Assembly: GCF_010183535.1 (NCBI RefSeq)
Contig: NC_071328.1
Span: 16,988,001-17,052,000, forward strand
Length of the DNA: 64,000 nucleotides
Origin: Caenorhabditis remanei
Lineage: Eukaryota > Nematoda > Chromadorea > Rhabditida > Rhabditidae
Direction: 5' to 3'
Shown here: in pieces, positions 33,801 to 48,800 of the stretch
Layout: the number at the start of each line of letters is the position of its first letter
How positions within the stretch are numbered: position 1 is the first letter of the stretch
The notes under the pieces: model-generated
What the model was told of the DNA's origin: nothing
Database searches by the model: none
The model's input: only the letters and a program-made list of their open reading frames with translations
Position numbers and translations under genes: made by a program

Positions 33801-36800
33801 CACATCATCCCGACAAGAGGATGATGCGCTTTCGACTGCCACATTTGCAAAGTACTCTCGTCCCTCGACTATGTTGGTTGTCTCCACATCTGGTCATCAC
33901 AGTCTACACGGCCAGCAGAGTCCTCAACAAGATTTGCAGTACTCGCCACGTGACGATTCCTCAAATTACTCTTCTGCCGCTTACTATTTGTCCGAACGGT
34001 CCTCTTTGCGTACTCCGTCTTCTGCATACTACCCTCCATCTGAATACACGAGTCCGACGAGTCCAGTGTACTATGAAGGACAACATCATGGAGAGTATCA
34101 TGTGCAAATGAGACAGACGACGACAACCACTTCTGGTGAAGGTTCGAGATCCGGAGCGAGAAGGAATCTGTTTGGCCGATCGTCTGATGTTCGTAGCTCT
34201 CAAGCATCCCGAGATAGTGTCCGTTTAGTTTCGTTCCACGAGCCAGTAGATCCTAATGAACCGATTCCGGATACACGTCCGGTCAACGAGCTCCCACAAA
34301 TTCCGATCGAACGAATCGTTCAAGTGTATCATGAAGGACACTACGATAGGTTGAGTCCTAGACTTCAACAACGAGCCGAACTACCGTATGGATTCGGAAA
34401 TTACACACCACGGAACGGCGTGAGCCACGTGGATAACTTGCAACCAGACGGTGAAATGGACGAACATCCCATTCGATTCTTCGTTGATCTCAGACACTCT
34501 GGAGCAAGCCGTCGTGATGAGACAAAACGATTGAGTCATCCCGGTAAAGAAGATACCAAACAGAAGATTGATATGAAGGATTATGAATTCTCTTCCACTT
34601 CTTCATCCACCGATCCAGTTCAAGTTCATCGAACTGAATTAGGTCATGAAATCAAACCAGCCAACATTCAGCAATATGTGCATCGCTATCATCCAGGGGA
34701 TTCCACTCAAAAAGTGGAAGCTCCGAAATACCGACTGATAACTCATGTTCATCCACTCGTGGTTAGTACAAGAGATGACGCCAGAAGTGGAGCACAGTCT
34801 TCTTCAAACGTTACTGCGACTATTTCTCAACGAGAGCAAGTTGTATCCACCAAAGTTCGTCGAGAGTCACCAGATGCCGATAGACGAGTTCGCTTGTCTG
34901 CCAGTGTTGATCGAAGTGGAAATTTGACTGATACTACTGAAGAAATGGCTAGATCTTCCACGACAACTTCTGAAGTGACGACTACAACTAGAGTTATCAC
35001 TTCAGACATTGCTCAGTCTTCTGAAGTACAACCCAAGCAGAAGAAGCAGAAGAAACAGAAGATCCCACCATCGTCTGCTCAATCATCATCTCAAGAAACT
35101 AGAAGTCGTTTTGGTGGATTCTTCACTAAAAAGACATCAACGTCGAAAACTTCTGAATATCCAGAAACATCTGGTCAGTTCTCAGGAGAACTGGACACTA
35201 CGAACCGGACTCATGAAATGGAAACCGCGGAATACGCTCATCCACAACAAATTCCTGCGTACTCCCCAAAGAAAGTCACGACTACAATCGTCACGTCTTC
35301 TACTACTTCAGAACATCATCATCCAGAAGGAAAGAAACGCATGATGGCTGTTGATACTCCAGAAGTTCCCAAAAAGTACCGACTTATCGCTCGTACTCGA
35401 AATGAAGGAGATGAAGATGTTGTGGAAACATCAGAAGCTTATGCTCTTCCTTCCGAAGCTCATAGTGGACCAGTTGAAGAGATTGCCAGACAAGGTGAAC
35501 TTCAGGAATCTCCATTAACAGTCCACCCGAAAGTTTCGCACTATGAAAAAGCTCCGGAAGTTGTGCCACTTGTTGAAAAGAAGCAGAAGAAAGTGAAATC
35601 ACAGAAGAAAGTTGTCACCGCTGTCGAACCACAAGAACCCGAAGCGAAGGAAGTTCGTCTTATTGCTCGTGTAATTTCTGACTCAGAACCAGAACCATCT
35701 GTTGATACTGCACAGAAGCCAAGGAAGGAAGCAACGTCTTCTAAATTTGGTTTTTTCCGTCTTTCACCCACCACTATCAAGACGTCTGAATACCCTGAAT
35801 CTTCTGATACCTTTGCTGGAGAACTTGGAACCATTGACAGATCAAAAGAATTTGAATCGTCTCCATTTGAGCGTACTCAAACCCCTGTAACATCTCCTGT
35901 TCCGGCTACCTCTGAAAAGAAAACGAAAAAAGTCAAATCTCCAAAGAAAGTTGCTGCTCCAATTGCTGAAGAAACAGAGAAGAGAGAAGTTCGTCTTATC
36001 GCTCGTTTGATCAATGAACCCGAGCCAGAACCAGAGACATCTGCTGAGAAAGTCCAAGAGAAAAAGACAAAGAAGGACACATCGAAATCGAAACTTACAT
36101 CGTTCGGATTTTTCGGAAGTCGCTCCAACAAGACTGCCAAAACCACCGGATACCCAAAAATCTCCGACACATACACTGGAGATCTCGACACAACTGTTCG
36201 TACCGAGGATAATGAATTCTCTTACTTCGAACATCCAGAATATCCAGAATACAAACCAAAATCAGAAACATATCAACCATCCGAGATGACTCATCTTGAT
36301 GAATCAGACGTTGTTGAAGCTCCAGCTGCCTACGGATTTCCATCAACCTCTTATGATGGTCCACTCGAGACAACTGCTTTGGAACGTGATCTGGAACATA
36401 ACACGATTAAGGAGCATTCTGACAGCTATCACGAAGGATTTTACACCAAGTTGATCCCTAAAAAATCGGATTCTCCTGCTACCGCTGGTAAGAAGTCAGC
36501 AAAGCAAGAGGAAGAACCGGAAACAACCAAAGTTCGACTCATTGCTCGTGTACTTCCAAATGACCCAATCCAATCAAGTGAGCCACAGAAGTCTTCTAAA
36601 CGCGGACTCTTCTCGAAGAAAACCAAAACCACTGAAAGACACACTGGTCAATCAGAAGCCATGCCTAGAAGTGAAGATATGGAAAGTTCTGCATTCGAAC
36701 GAGACACTTCTACGAGAATCATATCAGAGACTGATCCGGTTGTGAGTCACGAGAAGAAAAGGTATCGTCTACTTGCCAGATTCCGCCATGAAGGAAAAGA

Positions 36801-39800
36801 AGATGTGGTGGAGAAACCAGAAGATTATGGATTCGCTGCTGAGACTTATGAAGGACCGCTAGATGATACTTATCGTCATGGAGAACTTCATCATGCTCCT
36901 CTCTCTGAATATGTAGACAGTCCGAAAAAAATTGATGTTCCAGTTGTGGAGACGGAAGAACCGGAAAAGAAAGATGTTCGTCTCATTGCCCGTGTGATCA
37001 CTGAACGAAAAGAAGATGAGCCAATTGATGTGACAACCAAAGAGAAAAAGCCGAAAAAAGGAAAATCAAAACTCGGGTTCTTCTCCACTACAAGCAAGAC
37101 CACCAGAACAACGGACTATCCATACACTTCTGAAACTTACTCTGGAGAACTTGTGACTACTCCTCTTTCTGATGACTTGGAAGAATCCACATTCGAACAT
37201 CCAGAATATCCGGAATACATTCCAAAGAACTTGATCGTTGAAGCCATTCCAGTGAAACGTCATTCAGAGAAAAAACGGTATCGTCTCGTAGCCAGACTAC
37301 GTCATGAAGGAGAAGAAGATGTTGTCGAGAAACCAGAAGGATATGGATTCGCATCTACTTCTTATGATGGACCACTGGACGAAACTGCTCTTCAATCTGA
37401 AATGGAACAATCCCCACTCGAAGCTCGTCCAAAATATTCAGAATCTTGGAATTACCAAAAACCAGAAAGCCCAATTCTTACTTTGGAGAAGAAGCAAAAG
37501 AAAGCCAAGCCATCGAAAAAAGAAGACATTGATGAGCCAGTAGAGCCAGAAAAGAAGGAGATTCGATTGATTGCTTATGTGAAATCCAAGCCAGAAGACG
37601 AAGAACCAGTTGCTAAGACAGTGACTGAGAAGAAATCGAAGAATGAGTCTTCCAAGTTTGGATTCTTCTCTCGTTCGGCCAAAACTACCAAAACAACTGG
37701 ATACCCAGAAACTTCTGACACTTTCACTGGAGAACTGGATTCTACTGATCGTACCAATGAAATGGAAGGTGCCTACTTTGATCATCGAGAATATCCACCA
37801 TATGTTCCAAAGAAGATCGTGGTTGAAGCACCGACACCAATTGCTCTTGCTGAACCAGAAAAGAAACGGTACCGTCTAATCGCCAGATGGAGACACGAAG
37901 GCGACGAAGATGTTGTTGAGAAACCAGATGCTTATTCGTTTGCTCCAGAAGCCTACGACGGTCCACTTGATGAAACTCACCGACAATCAGAACTCGAACA
38001 GTCCGCTCTTGAAAATCGTCCAGCTTACTCGGAATCGTGGAACTATCAGAAGCCATCACCAGTTGTTGAGAAGAAGGAAAAATCTTCGAATAAAGTGAAA
38101 GTGGAAGAGCCGGAGGAGCCAGAGACCAAAGAAGTCCGTTTGATCGCCAGAATTAAGTCTGAGTCAGAAGAAGAGGGGGTAGTTGTTGTGAAAGAGAAGA
38201 AACCAAAGGAATCTTCCAAATTTGGATTCTTCTCTCGTTCGACCAAAACTGTCAAAACAACTGGATACCCAGAAACTTCTGACACTTTCGCTGGAGAACT
38301 GGATTCTACTGATCGTACCAATGACATGGAAGGATCCCACTTTGATCATCGAGAATATCCACCATATGCTCCGAAGAAGGTCGTAGTTGAGCCACCGACG
38401 CCGATTTTCCCTGCTGAACCAGAGAAGAAACGATACCGACTGATCGCCAGGTTCCGTCATGATGGAGATGAAGATGTTGTCGAGAAACCAGACGTGTATT
38501 CATTTGCCAAAGAAGCCTACGACGGTCCACTTGAAGAGACAATCCGACAGTCGGAACTCGAACAGTCTTCCCTCGTAAATCGCCCAGCTTACTCAGAGTC
38601 TTGGAACTACCAGAAACCTTCATCGCCAGTTGTTGAGAAGAAGGAAAAATCTCCAAAGAAAATGAAAGTAGAAGAGCCGGAAGAACCTGAGACCAAAGAA
38701 GTCCGTTTGATCGCCAGAATTAAGTCTGAGTTAGAGGAAGATGAAACAGTTGTTGTGAAAGAAAAGAAGCCGAAGAAGGAATCTTCCAAGTTTGGATTCT
38801 TCTCTCGTTCCACCAAGACAACCGAAACTACTGGATATCCCGAAGCTTCTGACACATTCACTGGAGATTTGGATACAACTGATCGTACCAATGAAATGGA
38901 AGGTGCCTACTTTGAACATCGAGAGTATCCGCCATATGCTCCAAAGAAGAACGTGGTTGAGGCACCGACACCAATGGTCCCTGTTGAACCAGAGAAGAAA
39001 CGATATCGGCTGATTGCCCGATTCCGTCATGAAGGAGACGAAGACGTCGTTGACAAACCAGATGTGTATTCATTTGCCAAAGAAGTCTATGACGGTCCAC
39101 TTGATGAAACTCACCGACAATCGGAACTCGAACAGTCTACTCTTGAGAACCGACCAGCTTTCTCAGAATCGTGGAACTACCAGAAACCATCATCGCCTGT
39201 TGCTGATAAGAAAGTGAAAGTTGAAGAGCCGGAGGAACCGAAAACCAATGAAATCCGTCTAATTGCCAGAATCAAGTCTGAACCAAAAGAAGAGGAGACA
39301 GTTGTTGTGAAAGAGAAGAAGCTAAAGAAGGAATCTTCCAAGTTTGGATTTTTCTCTCGTTCCACCAAGACAACCAAGACTACTGGATATCCCGAAGCTT
39401 CTGACACATTCACAGGAGAACTGGACGCTACCGATCGTACCAACGATATGGAAGGTGCCTACTTTGAGCATCGAGAATATCCACCATATGCTCCAAAGAA
39501 GGTCGTAGTTGAGACTCCAGTTGTTCCAGCAGAGCCTGAGAAGAAACGGTACCGTCTAATCACCAGATGGAGACACGAAGGCGACGAAGATGTTGTTGAG
39601 AAACCAGATGCTTATTTGTTTGCTCCAGAAGCCTACGATGGACCACTCGATGAGACCATTCGACAATCAGAACTCGAACAGTCCACTCTTGAGAACCGAC
39701 CAGCTTACTCAGAATCTTGGAATTATCAGAAACCTTCATCGCCAGTTGCTGAGAAGAAAAAATTCCCAAAGAAAGTGAAAGCTGAAGAGCCGGAAGAACC

Positions 39801-42800
39801 AGAGACAAAAGAAGTTCGTCTCATTGCTCGTGTTAGAACTGGCGAGGAAGATGATGTTGCTGAGACATTGGATGCCAAAGCAAAGAAGTCAAGGAAAGAA
39901 GGATCTAAATCGAAACTTCCAATTTTCAATTTATTCACTCGTTCCACCAAAACTATCAAAACAACTGGATATCCAGAAACTTCTGACACATTCACTGGAG
40001 AATTGGATAATACTGATCGCACCAACGAAATGGAAGGTGCCTACTTTGAGCACCGAGAATATCCACCATATGCTCCAAAGAAAAACGTGGTTGAAGCACC
40101 GACACCAATTGTTCAAGCAGAGCCTGAGAAGAAACGATACCGACTAATCGCCAGGTTCCGTCATGATGGAGATGAAGATGTCGTTGAAAAGCCTGATGTG
40201 TATTCATTTGCACCAGAAGTCTACGACGGACCTCTAGATGAAATCGGCCGGCAATCTGAAATCGAACAGTCTTCTCTAGAACATCGTCCAGAATTCTTCG
40301 AATCTTGGAATTACCAAAAACCATCGTCACCAGCTGCTGAGAAGAAGGAAAAATCTCCAAAGAAAGTGAAAGCTGAAGAGCCGGAAGAACCAGAGACCAA
40401 GGAAGTTCGTTTGATCGCCAGAATCAAGTCGGAGACAGAAGTGGAACCATTCACCGAGTCATCTTCAGTTGTGAAAGAAAAGAAGCAAAGGAAAAGAGAT
40501 TCGAAATCGAAGATTCCGACTTTTGGATTCTTCCATCGTACACAAGAACCGTCCACTTCTCACTTCCCAACTTCAGAACTTTTCACTGGAGATCTCGAAA
40601 CAACTGGCCTCGCTCTTGACATTGAACGTGCTCCATTTGAGCATCCGGAAATTCCTGCGTACAGCCCAAAGAAGATTGTTGTGGAAGATCCAGTTGCTCC
40701 AGAGAGGAAGAAGAGATATCATCTTATTGCAAGATGGAGACATGAAGGTGACGAGGATATTGTGGAGAAACCTGCAGGATATGCATTTGCTCAAGATGTC
40801 TATGATGGTCCACTCGAGGAAACAGTCAAACAGTCTGAATTAGACCAAACACCCCTCGAGGCCCGTCCAGCTTTCTACGAATCTTGGAACTACCAGAAGC
40901 CCCAAACTCCAGTTTCTACATTAGATAAGAAACATAAGAAGGCGGCCAAGTCACCAAAGAAAGAGAAGATTCAGGAACCGGAAGAACCAGAAACCAGAGA
41001 AGTTCGTTTGATTGCCAGAATTCAATCAGAGCAAGAAGTCGAACCAATCGCTCATTCCCCGGTTAAGGAAAAGTCACCGAAAAAAGAAAGCTCTCCTTCC
41101 AAATTCGGATTTTTCTCTAGAACTACCAAGTCTACCAAGACTACTGGATACCCAGAAGCTTCTGAATCATTCACTGGAGAATTGTATATCACAGATCGAA
41201 TTCATGACGCTGAAGGAACTACATTCGAACATCCAGAATACCCTGCTTATTCGCCAAAGAAAACTGTTGTCGATGCTCCAGAAGTTGCAAGTACTGAGCC
41301 AGAGAAGAAACGATACCGACTCCTGGCGAGATGGAGGCACGAAGGAGATGAAGATGTGATTGAGACGCCGAATGCCTATGCGTTCTCTCCAGAAGTCTAT
41401 GATGGACCACTTGATGAAACTTTCAAGCAGTCTGAATTAGATGAAACTCCCCTTGAAGCCCGTCCCGCTTTCTTCGAATCTTGGAACTATAAGAAGCCCG
41501 AAACTCCAGTTTCCACATTGGAAAAGAAACAGAAGAAGGTCAAATCTCCGAAAAAAGAAAAGACTCCAGTACCTGAACTGCCAGAAACTAAGGAAGTTCG
41601 TCTTATTGCTCGCATTAAATCCGAGCGAGAAGAGGAGCCGGTAGCTGAGGAAGTAACAACGAAAAAAGAAAAGAAGAAAGGATCTTCTTCCAAGTTCGGA
41701 TTCTTCTCTCGTTCCACCAAGACTACCAAGACCGTCGGATACCCTGAAACTACCGAAACGTTCACAGGAGAATTGGATACAACTGATCGTACCAATGAAA
41801 TGGAAGGTGCCTACTTTGAACATCGAGAGTATCCACCGTATGCTCCAAAGAAGATCGTGGTTGAGACACCGACACCAATTGTCCCTGCTGAACCGGAAAA
41901 GAAACGATATCGACTGATTGCCAGGTTCCGTCATGATGGAGACGAAGATGTTGTTGAAAAACCAGATGCTTACTCGTTTGCTCCAGAAGCTTACAATGGA
42001 CCACTCGATGAGACCATTCGACATTCAGAACTCGAACAGTCCACTCTTGAGAACCGACCAGCTTACTCAGAATCTTGGAACTATCAGAAACCATCGTCGC
42101 CCGTCGTTGAGAAGAAGAAATCTCCAAAGAAAATGAAAGTTGAAGAGCCGGAGGAGCCAGAGACCAAAGAAGTTCGTTTGATCGCTAGAATCATATCAGA
42201 GCCAGAAGAAGAGGAGACAGTTGTTGTGAAAGAGAAGAAACCAAAGAAGGAAGGATCTTCCAAGTTTGGATACTTCTCTCGTTCGACCAAGACAACAAAA
42301 ACTACTGGATATCCCGAAGCTTCTGACACATTCACAGGAGAACTGGACACTACTGATCGTACCAATGACATGGAAGGTGCCTACTTCGAGCATCGAGAAT
42401 ATCCACCATATGCTCCAAAGAAGGTGGTAGTTGAGACTCCAGTTGTTCCAGCAGAGCCTGAGAAGAAACGGTACCGTCTAATCGCCAGATGGAGACACGA
42501 AGGCGACGAAGATGTTGTTGAGAAACCAGATGCTTATTCGTTTGCTCCAGAAGCCTACGACGGACCACTCGATGAAACCATTCGACAATCAGAACACGAA
42601 CAGTCTATTCTTGAGAACCGCCCAACTTATACAGAATCTTGGAACTATCAGAAACCATCGTCGCCAGTTGTTGATAAGAAAGTGAAAGTGGGAGAGCCGG
42701 AGGAGCCAGAGACCAAAGAAGTTCGTTTGATCGCTAGAATCATATCAGAGCCAGAAGAAGAGGAGACAGTTGCTGTGAAAGAGAAGAAACCAAAGAAGGA

Positions 42801-45800
42801 AGGATCTTCCAAGTTTGGATTCTTCTCTCGTTCGACCAAGACCACCAAAGCAACCGATTACCCTGGAACTTCTGATGTTTTCGATGGAGTTCTTGATGCG
42901 ACAAGCCGTACTGACGATATGCAAGAAACATTTTTCAAATTTCCGGAGTATCCAGCTTATTCTCCAAAGAAACAGAGATCTGAAACACCCGAAGATCGTT
43001 CTGTTCTTGTTGAAAAGAAGAAGTACCGCCTTATTGCTCGTTATCGTCATGATGGAGAGGAAGATGTTGTTGAAAAGCCTGAATTTTATGGATTCTCTCC
43101 AGAAATGTATGGTGGACCACTCGAAGAGACAGCTCTCACATCGGATATTGAGCATGCTCCAATTGCCGAACACACTGAAGTTCGTTCTCACGGAGACTTA
43201 GCTGTCGAAGATCCCGTGGCTTTGAAGCAGATAACGACTGATCCAGTTGATCCAGAAACAAGAGAAGTTCGTTTGATTGCACGTGTTATCACCCAGTCAG
43301 AGGATGAGCCAATTCTGGATGCTGGAAAAGAAAAGAAGCCGAAGAATGAAGGATCTTCTACTCGATTCGGATTCTTCTCTCGTTCGACCAAGACAACCAA
43401 GACAGCCGAATATCCAGAGACTTCTGATTCTTTCACTGGAGATTTGGATTCAACTGATCGTACCAATGAAATGGAAGGTGCCTACTTTGAACATCGCGAG
43501 TATCCACCATATGTTCCAAAGAAGATCGTGGTTGAGGCTCCAGTTGTTCCAGCCGAGCCTGAGAAGAAACGATACCGTCTAATCGCCAGATGGAGACACG
43601 AAGGAGACGAAGATGTTGTTGAAAAACCGGATGCTTATTTGTTTGCTCCAGAAGCCTACGATGGACCACTCGATGAGACCATTCGACAATCAGAACTCGA
43701 ACAGTCCACTCTTGACGCTCGCCCAGCTTACTCGGAATCTTGGAACTACCAGAAACCATCACCAGTTGTTGAGAAGAAGGAAAAATCTCCAAAGAAAATG
43801 AAAGTTGAAGAGCCGGAAGAACCTGAGACCAAAGAAGTCCGTTTGATCGCCAGAATTAAGTCTGAGTTAGAAGAAGATGAAACAGTTGTTGTGAAAGAGA
43901 AGAAGCCGAAGAAGGAATCTTCCAAGTTTGGATTCTTCTCTCGTTCCACCAAGACAACCAAAACAACTGGATATCCAGAAACTTCTGATGTTTTCGATGG
44001 AGAACTCGACAAAACCGATCGTACCAACGATATGGAAGGTGCCTACTTTGAGCATCGAGAATATCCACCATATGCTCCAAAGAAGATCGTGGTTGAGGCA
44101 CCGACACCAGTTGTTCCAACAGAACCTGAGAAGAAACGGTACCGTCTGATCGCCAGATGGAGACACGAAGGCGACGAGGATGTTGTCGAAAAACCAGACG
44201 CTTACTCGTTTGCTCCGGAAGCCTACGATGGACCACTCGATGAAACCATTCGACAATCAGAACTTGAACAGTCCGCTCTTGAGAACCGACCAGCTTTCTC
44301 AGAATCTTGGAACTACCAGAAACCATCTTCAACAGTTTCAGAAAAGAAAGTGAAAGCTGAAGAGCCTGAAGAACCAGAGATCAAGGAAGTCCGTTTGATT
44401 GCCAGAATCAAGTCTGAGCCAGAAGAAGAGGAGACAGTTGTTATCAAGGAGAAGAAGCCGAAGAAGGATGGATCTTCTTCCAAATTCGGATTCTTTTCTC
44501 GTTCGACCAAAACTACCAAGGCAACCGATTACGCTGGAACTTCCGACGCATTCGCTGGAGAACTGGATACAACTGATCGTACCAACGAAATGGAAGGTGC
44601 CTATTTTGAGCACCGGGAGTATCCACCATATGCTCCAAAGAAGATCGTGGTTGAGGCACCGACACCAATTGTCTCTGTTGAACCAGAGAAGAAACGATAC
44701 CGGCTAATCGCCCGATTCCGTCATGAAGGAGACGAAGATGTCGTTGACAAACCAGATGTGTATTCCTTTGTCAAAGAAGCCTACGACGGTCCAGTTGATG
44801 AGACAATCCGACAGTCTGAACTCGAACAGTCACCTCTTGACGCTCGCCCTGCTTACTCGGAATCGTGGAACTACCAAAAACCATCGTCTCCAGTTGCTGA
44901 AAAGAAAAAGTCACCAAAGAAAGTGAAAGTTGAAGAACCTGAAGAACCTGAGATCAAGGAAGTCCGTTTGATTGCCAGAATCAAGTCTGAGCCAGAAGAA
45001 GAGGAGACAGTTGTTATCAAGGATAAGAAGCCGAAGAAGGAATCTTCCAAATTTGGATTCTTCTCTCGTTCCACCAAAACTACAAAAACAGCTGGATATC
45101 CAGATACTTCCGATGCTTACGCTGGTGACTTGGATACTACCATTCCCTCTCAAGAAATTGAAAAATCCGAGTTCCATCGCCCTGAAATTCCTGCCTATTC
45201 CCCTAAACAAATAATTCCGGAAATCAAAGTAGCGCCATCTGAACCCGAAAAGAAACGATACAGATTGATTGCCGGTTTCCGTCACGAAGGAGATGAGGAT
45301 GTGGTTGAAAAACCCGATCCATATGCGTTCTCCTCAACATTGTATGATGGACCCGTGGAAGAGATTTCTCGTGAGAATGAGATTGAACATTCTCCGATAG
45401 CAGATCACGCCAAAGTCCGTCCATATGTTGAGAAAGACGAAATGCTGAAATCTCCAGCCGAGAAAAAGCAGAAGAAGATTCGGTCACCAAAGAAGGAAGA
45501 ATTGGAAGAAATAGATGAACCAGAAAAGAGAGAGATCCGTCTCATTGCCAGAATCAAATCAGAGCCAGAGTCAAAGGAGTCAGTAGTGGTGGTAAAAGAG
45601 AAAAAACCTAAGAAGGAATCTTCCAAATTCGGATTCTTTTCTCGTTCTACCAAAACTACCAATACCGTCGGATATCCAGAGACTTCTGATTATTTCACTG
45701 GAGAATTGGACACTACTGATCGTACCAATGAAATGGAAGGTGCCTACTTCGAGCACCGAGAGTATCCACCTTATGCTCCAAAGAAGATCGTGGTTGAGGC

Positions 45801-48800
45801 ACCGACACCAATAGCTCCTGCTGAACCAGAGAATAAACTATACCGGCTAATCGCCAGGTTCCGTCATGATGGAGATGAAGAAGTCGTAGAGAAACCAGAT
45901 GCTTACTCGTTCGCCTCCGAAGCCTACGACGGTCCACTCGATGAGACCATTCGACAATCAGAACTCGAACAGTCTACTCTTGAGAACCGACCAGCTTTCT
46001 CAGAATCGTGGAACTATCAGAAGCCATCACCAGTTGTTGAGAAGAAGGAAAATTCTCCGAAGAAAGTGAAAGTGGGAGAGCCGGAGGAGCCAGAGACCAA
46101 AGAAGTCCGTCTGATCGCCAGAATCAAGTCTGAGCCAAAAGAAGAGGAGACAGTTGTTGTGAAAGAGAAGAAACCAAAGAAGGAATCTTCCAAATTTGGA
46201 TTCTTTTCTCGTTCCACCAAAACTACCAAAACAACTGGATACCCCGAAACTTCTGACACATTCACTGGAGAACTCGACAATACTGATCGTACCAACGAAA
46301 TGGAAGGTGACTACTTTGAGCACCGAGAATATCCACCATATGTTCCAAAGAAGATCGTAGTTGAGACTCCAGTTGTTCCAGCAGAGCCTGAGAAGAAACT
46401 GTACCGTCTAATCGCCAGATGGAGACACGAAGGCGACGAAGATGTTGTTGAGAAACCAGATGCTTATTCGTTTGCTCCAGAAGCCTACGACGGACCACTC
46501 GATGAGACTATTCGACAATCGGAGCTCGAACAGTTCATTCTTGAGAATCGCCCAGCTTACTCAGAATCTTGGAACTACCAGAAACCATCGTCGCCCGTTG
46601 TTGAGAAGAAAGTGAAAGTGGAAGAGCCGGAGGAACCAGAGATCAAGGAATTCCGTCTAATTGCCAGAATCAAGTCTGAGCCAGAGGAAGAGGAGACAGT
46701 GGTTGTGAAAGAGAAGAAATTAAAGAAGGAATTTTCCAAATTCGGATTCTTCTCTCGTACAACCAAGACAATGAAGACCGTCGGATACCCTGAAACTTCC
46801 GAAACGTTCACAGGAGAATTAGATACTACTGATCGTACCAACGAAATGGAAGGTGCCTACTTTGAGCACCGAGAATATCCACCATATGTTCCAAAGAAGA
46901 TCGTAGTTGAGACTCCAGTTGTACCAGCAGAGCCTGAGAAGAAACGGTACCGGCTAATTGCCAGGTTCCGTCATGAAGGAGACGAAGATGTGGTTGAAAA
47001 ACCATCTTCTTACTCGTTTGCTCCAGTAGTCTACGATGGACCTCTCGATGAGACTATTCGACAATCAGAACTCGAACAGTCAGCTCTTGAGAACCGACCA
47101 GCTTTCTCAGAGTCTTGGAACTATCAGAAACCTTCATCGCCAGTTGTTGAGAAGAAGGAAAAATCTCCAAAGAAAATGAAAGTGGAAGAGCCTGAAGAAC
47201 CAGAGCTCAAAGAAGTCCGTTTGATTGCCAGAATCAAGTCAGAGGCAGAAGAGGATGAGCCAATTCTTGATTCTAAAAAGGAAAAGAAGCCGAAGAATGA
47301 AGGTTCTTCTTCTAAATTCGGATTCTTCTCTCGTTCTAACAAGACAACCAAGACCGGCGGATATCCAGAGACTTCTGATTCTTTCACTGGAGAATTGGAT
47401 ACAACTGATCGTACCACTGACATGGAAGGATCCTTCTTCGAGCATCGAGAATATCCACCATATGTTCCGAAGAAGATCGCGGTTGAAGCACCGAAACCAA
47501 TAGTTCATGGTGAACCGGAGAAGAAACGATACCGGATAATCGCCAGGTTCCGTCATGATGGAGATGAAGATGTCGTTGATAAACCAGATGCTTATTCGTT
47601 TGATCCAGAAGCCTACGACGGTCCACTTGATGAGACAATCCGACAATCAGAACTCGAACAGTCTCCTCTTGAAAATCGTCCAGATTACTCAGAGTCTTGG
47701 AACTATCAGAAACCATCGTCACTAATTGCTGAGAAGAAGGAAAAATCTCAAAAGGAAATAAAAGTGGAAGAGCCGGAAGAACCGGAAACCAAAGAAGTCC
47801 GTCTGATCGCCAGAATCAAGTCTGAGCCAGAAGAAGAGGAGACAGTTGTTGTGAAAGAGAAGAAATCAATGAAAGAATCTTCCAAGTTTGGATTTTTCTC
47901 TCGTTCCACCAAGACAACCAAGACAGCCGAATATCCAGAGGCTTCTGATTCTTTTACAGGAGAACTGGATACTACTGATCGTACCAATGACATGGAAGGA
48001 TCCCATTTCGAGCATCCAGAGTACCCACCATATGCTCCCAAGCAGATCAAGGAGGAACCTCTGGAGACGGTTGAACCTGAAAAGGAAAAGAAACGGTACC
48101 GTCTGTTCACAAGATGGAGGAACAATGGAGATGAGGGTGTCGGAGAGAAGTCAAATGCTTATGCATTCCCTCAAGAAGTCTATGAAGGACCTCTCGATGA
48201 AACTATCCGACAGTCTGAGATTGATCATGCTGAACTCGTAGCTCGTCCTCTTCAATCAGATTCTTGGAATGTTCCAAAGATTGACAAGAAGTTGAAATCT
48301 CCGAAGAAGGAAAAAGTTGAAGAGCCGGAGGACCCTGAAACCAAGGAAATTCGTTTGATCGCTTATGTCAAATCAGAGCCAGAGAACGAGGACATAATTG
48401 AAAAAGTTAAGGAGAAGAAGCCATCAAAACTAGGATTCTTCACCCGTTCTCCGAGATCTTCGAAATCCTCTGAGATTCCAGCGGACCCTCTCTATGAAGG
48501 CACACTAGACACTACTATTCGATCTGATGATTTCGAGCCGGCTCCATTTGAACATTCCGAGTTCACAACTTCAACTCCTGTTAAAGTAGGGAAAATCACC
48601 ACTGATACAGTTGAAGAAAAGAAGACGACATCAAGATTCAGCTGGTTCTCGAGATGGAGACACGAAGGAGAGGAAGATGTGGTCGACAAGCCAAATGCGT
48701 ATGCATTGTCTACTGACGTGTATGATGGGCCACTCGAAGAAATTCGTCCTTCTGGAGAAGTTGAGAGAGCTCCTATCACAGTGGTTCATGATGGTGAATC

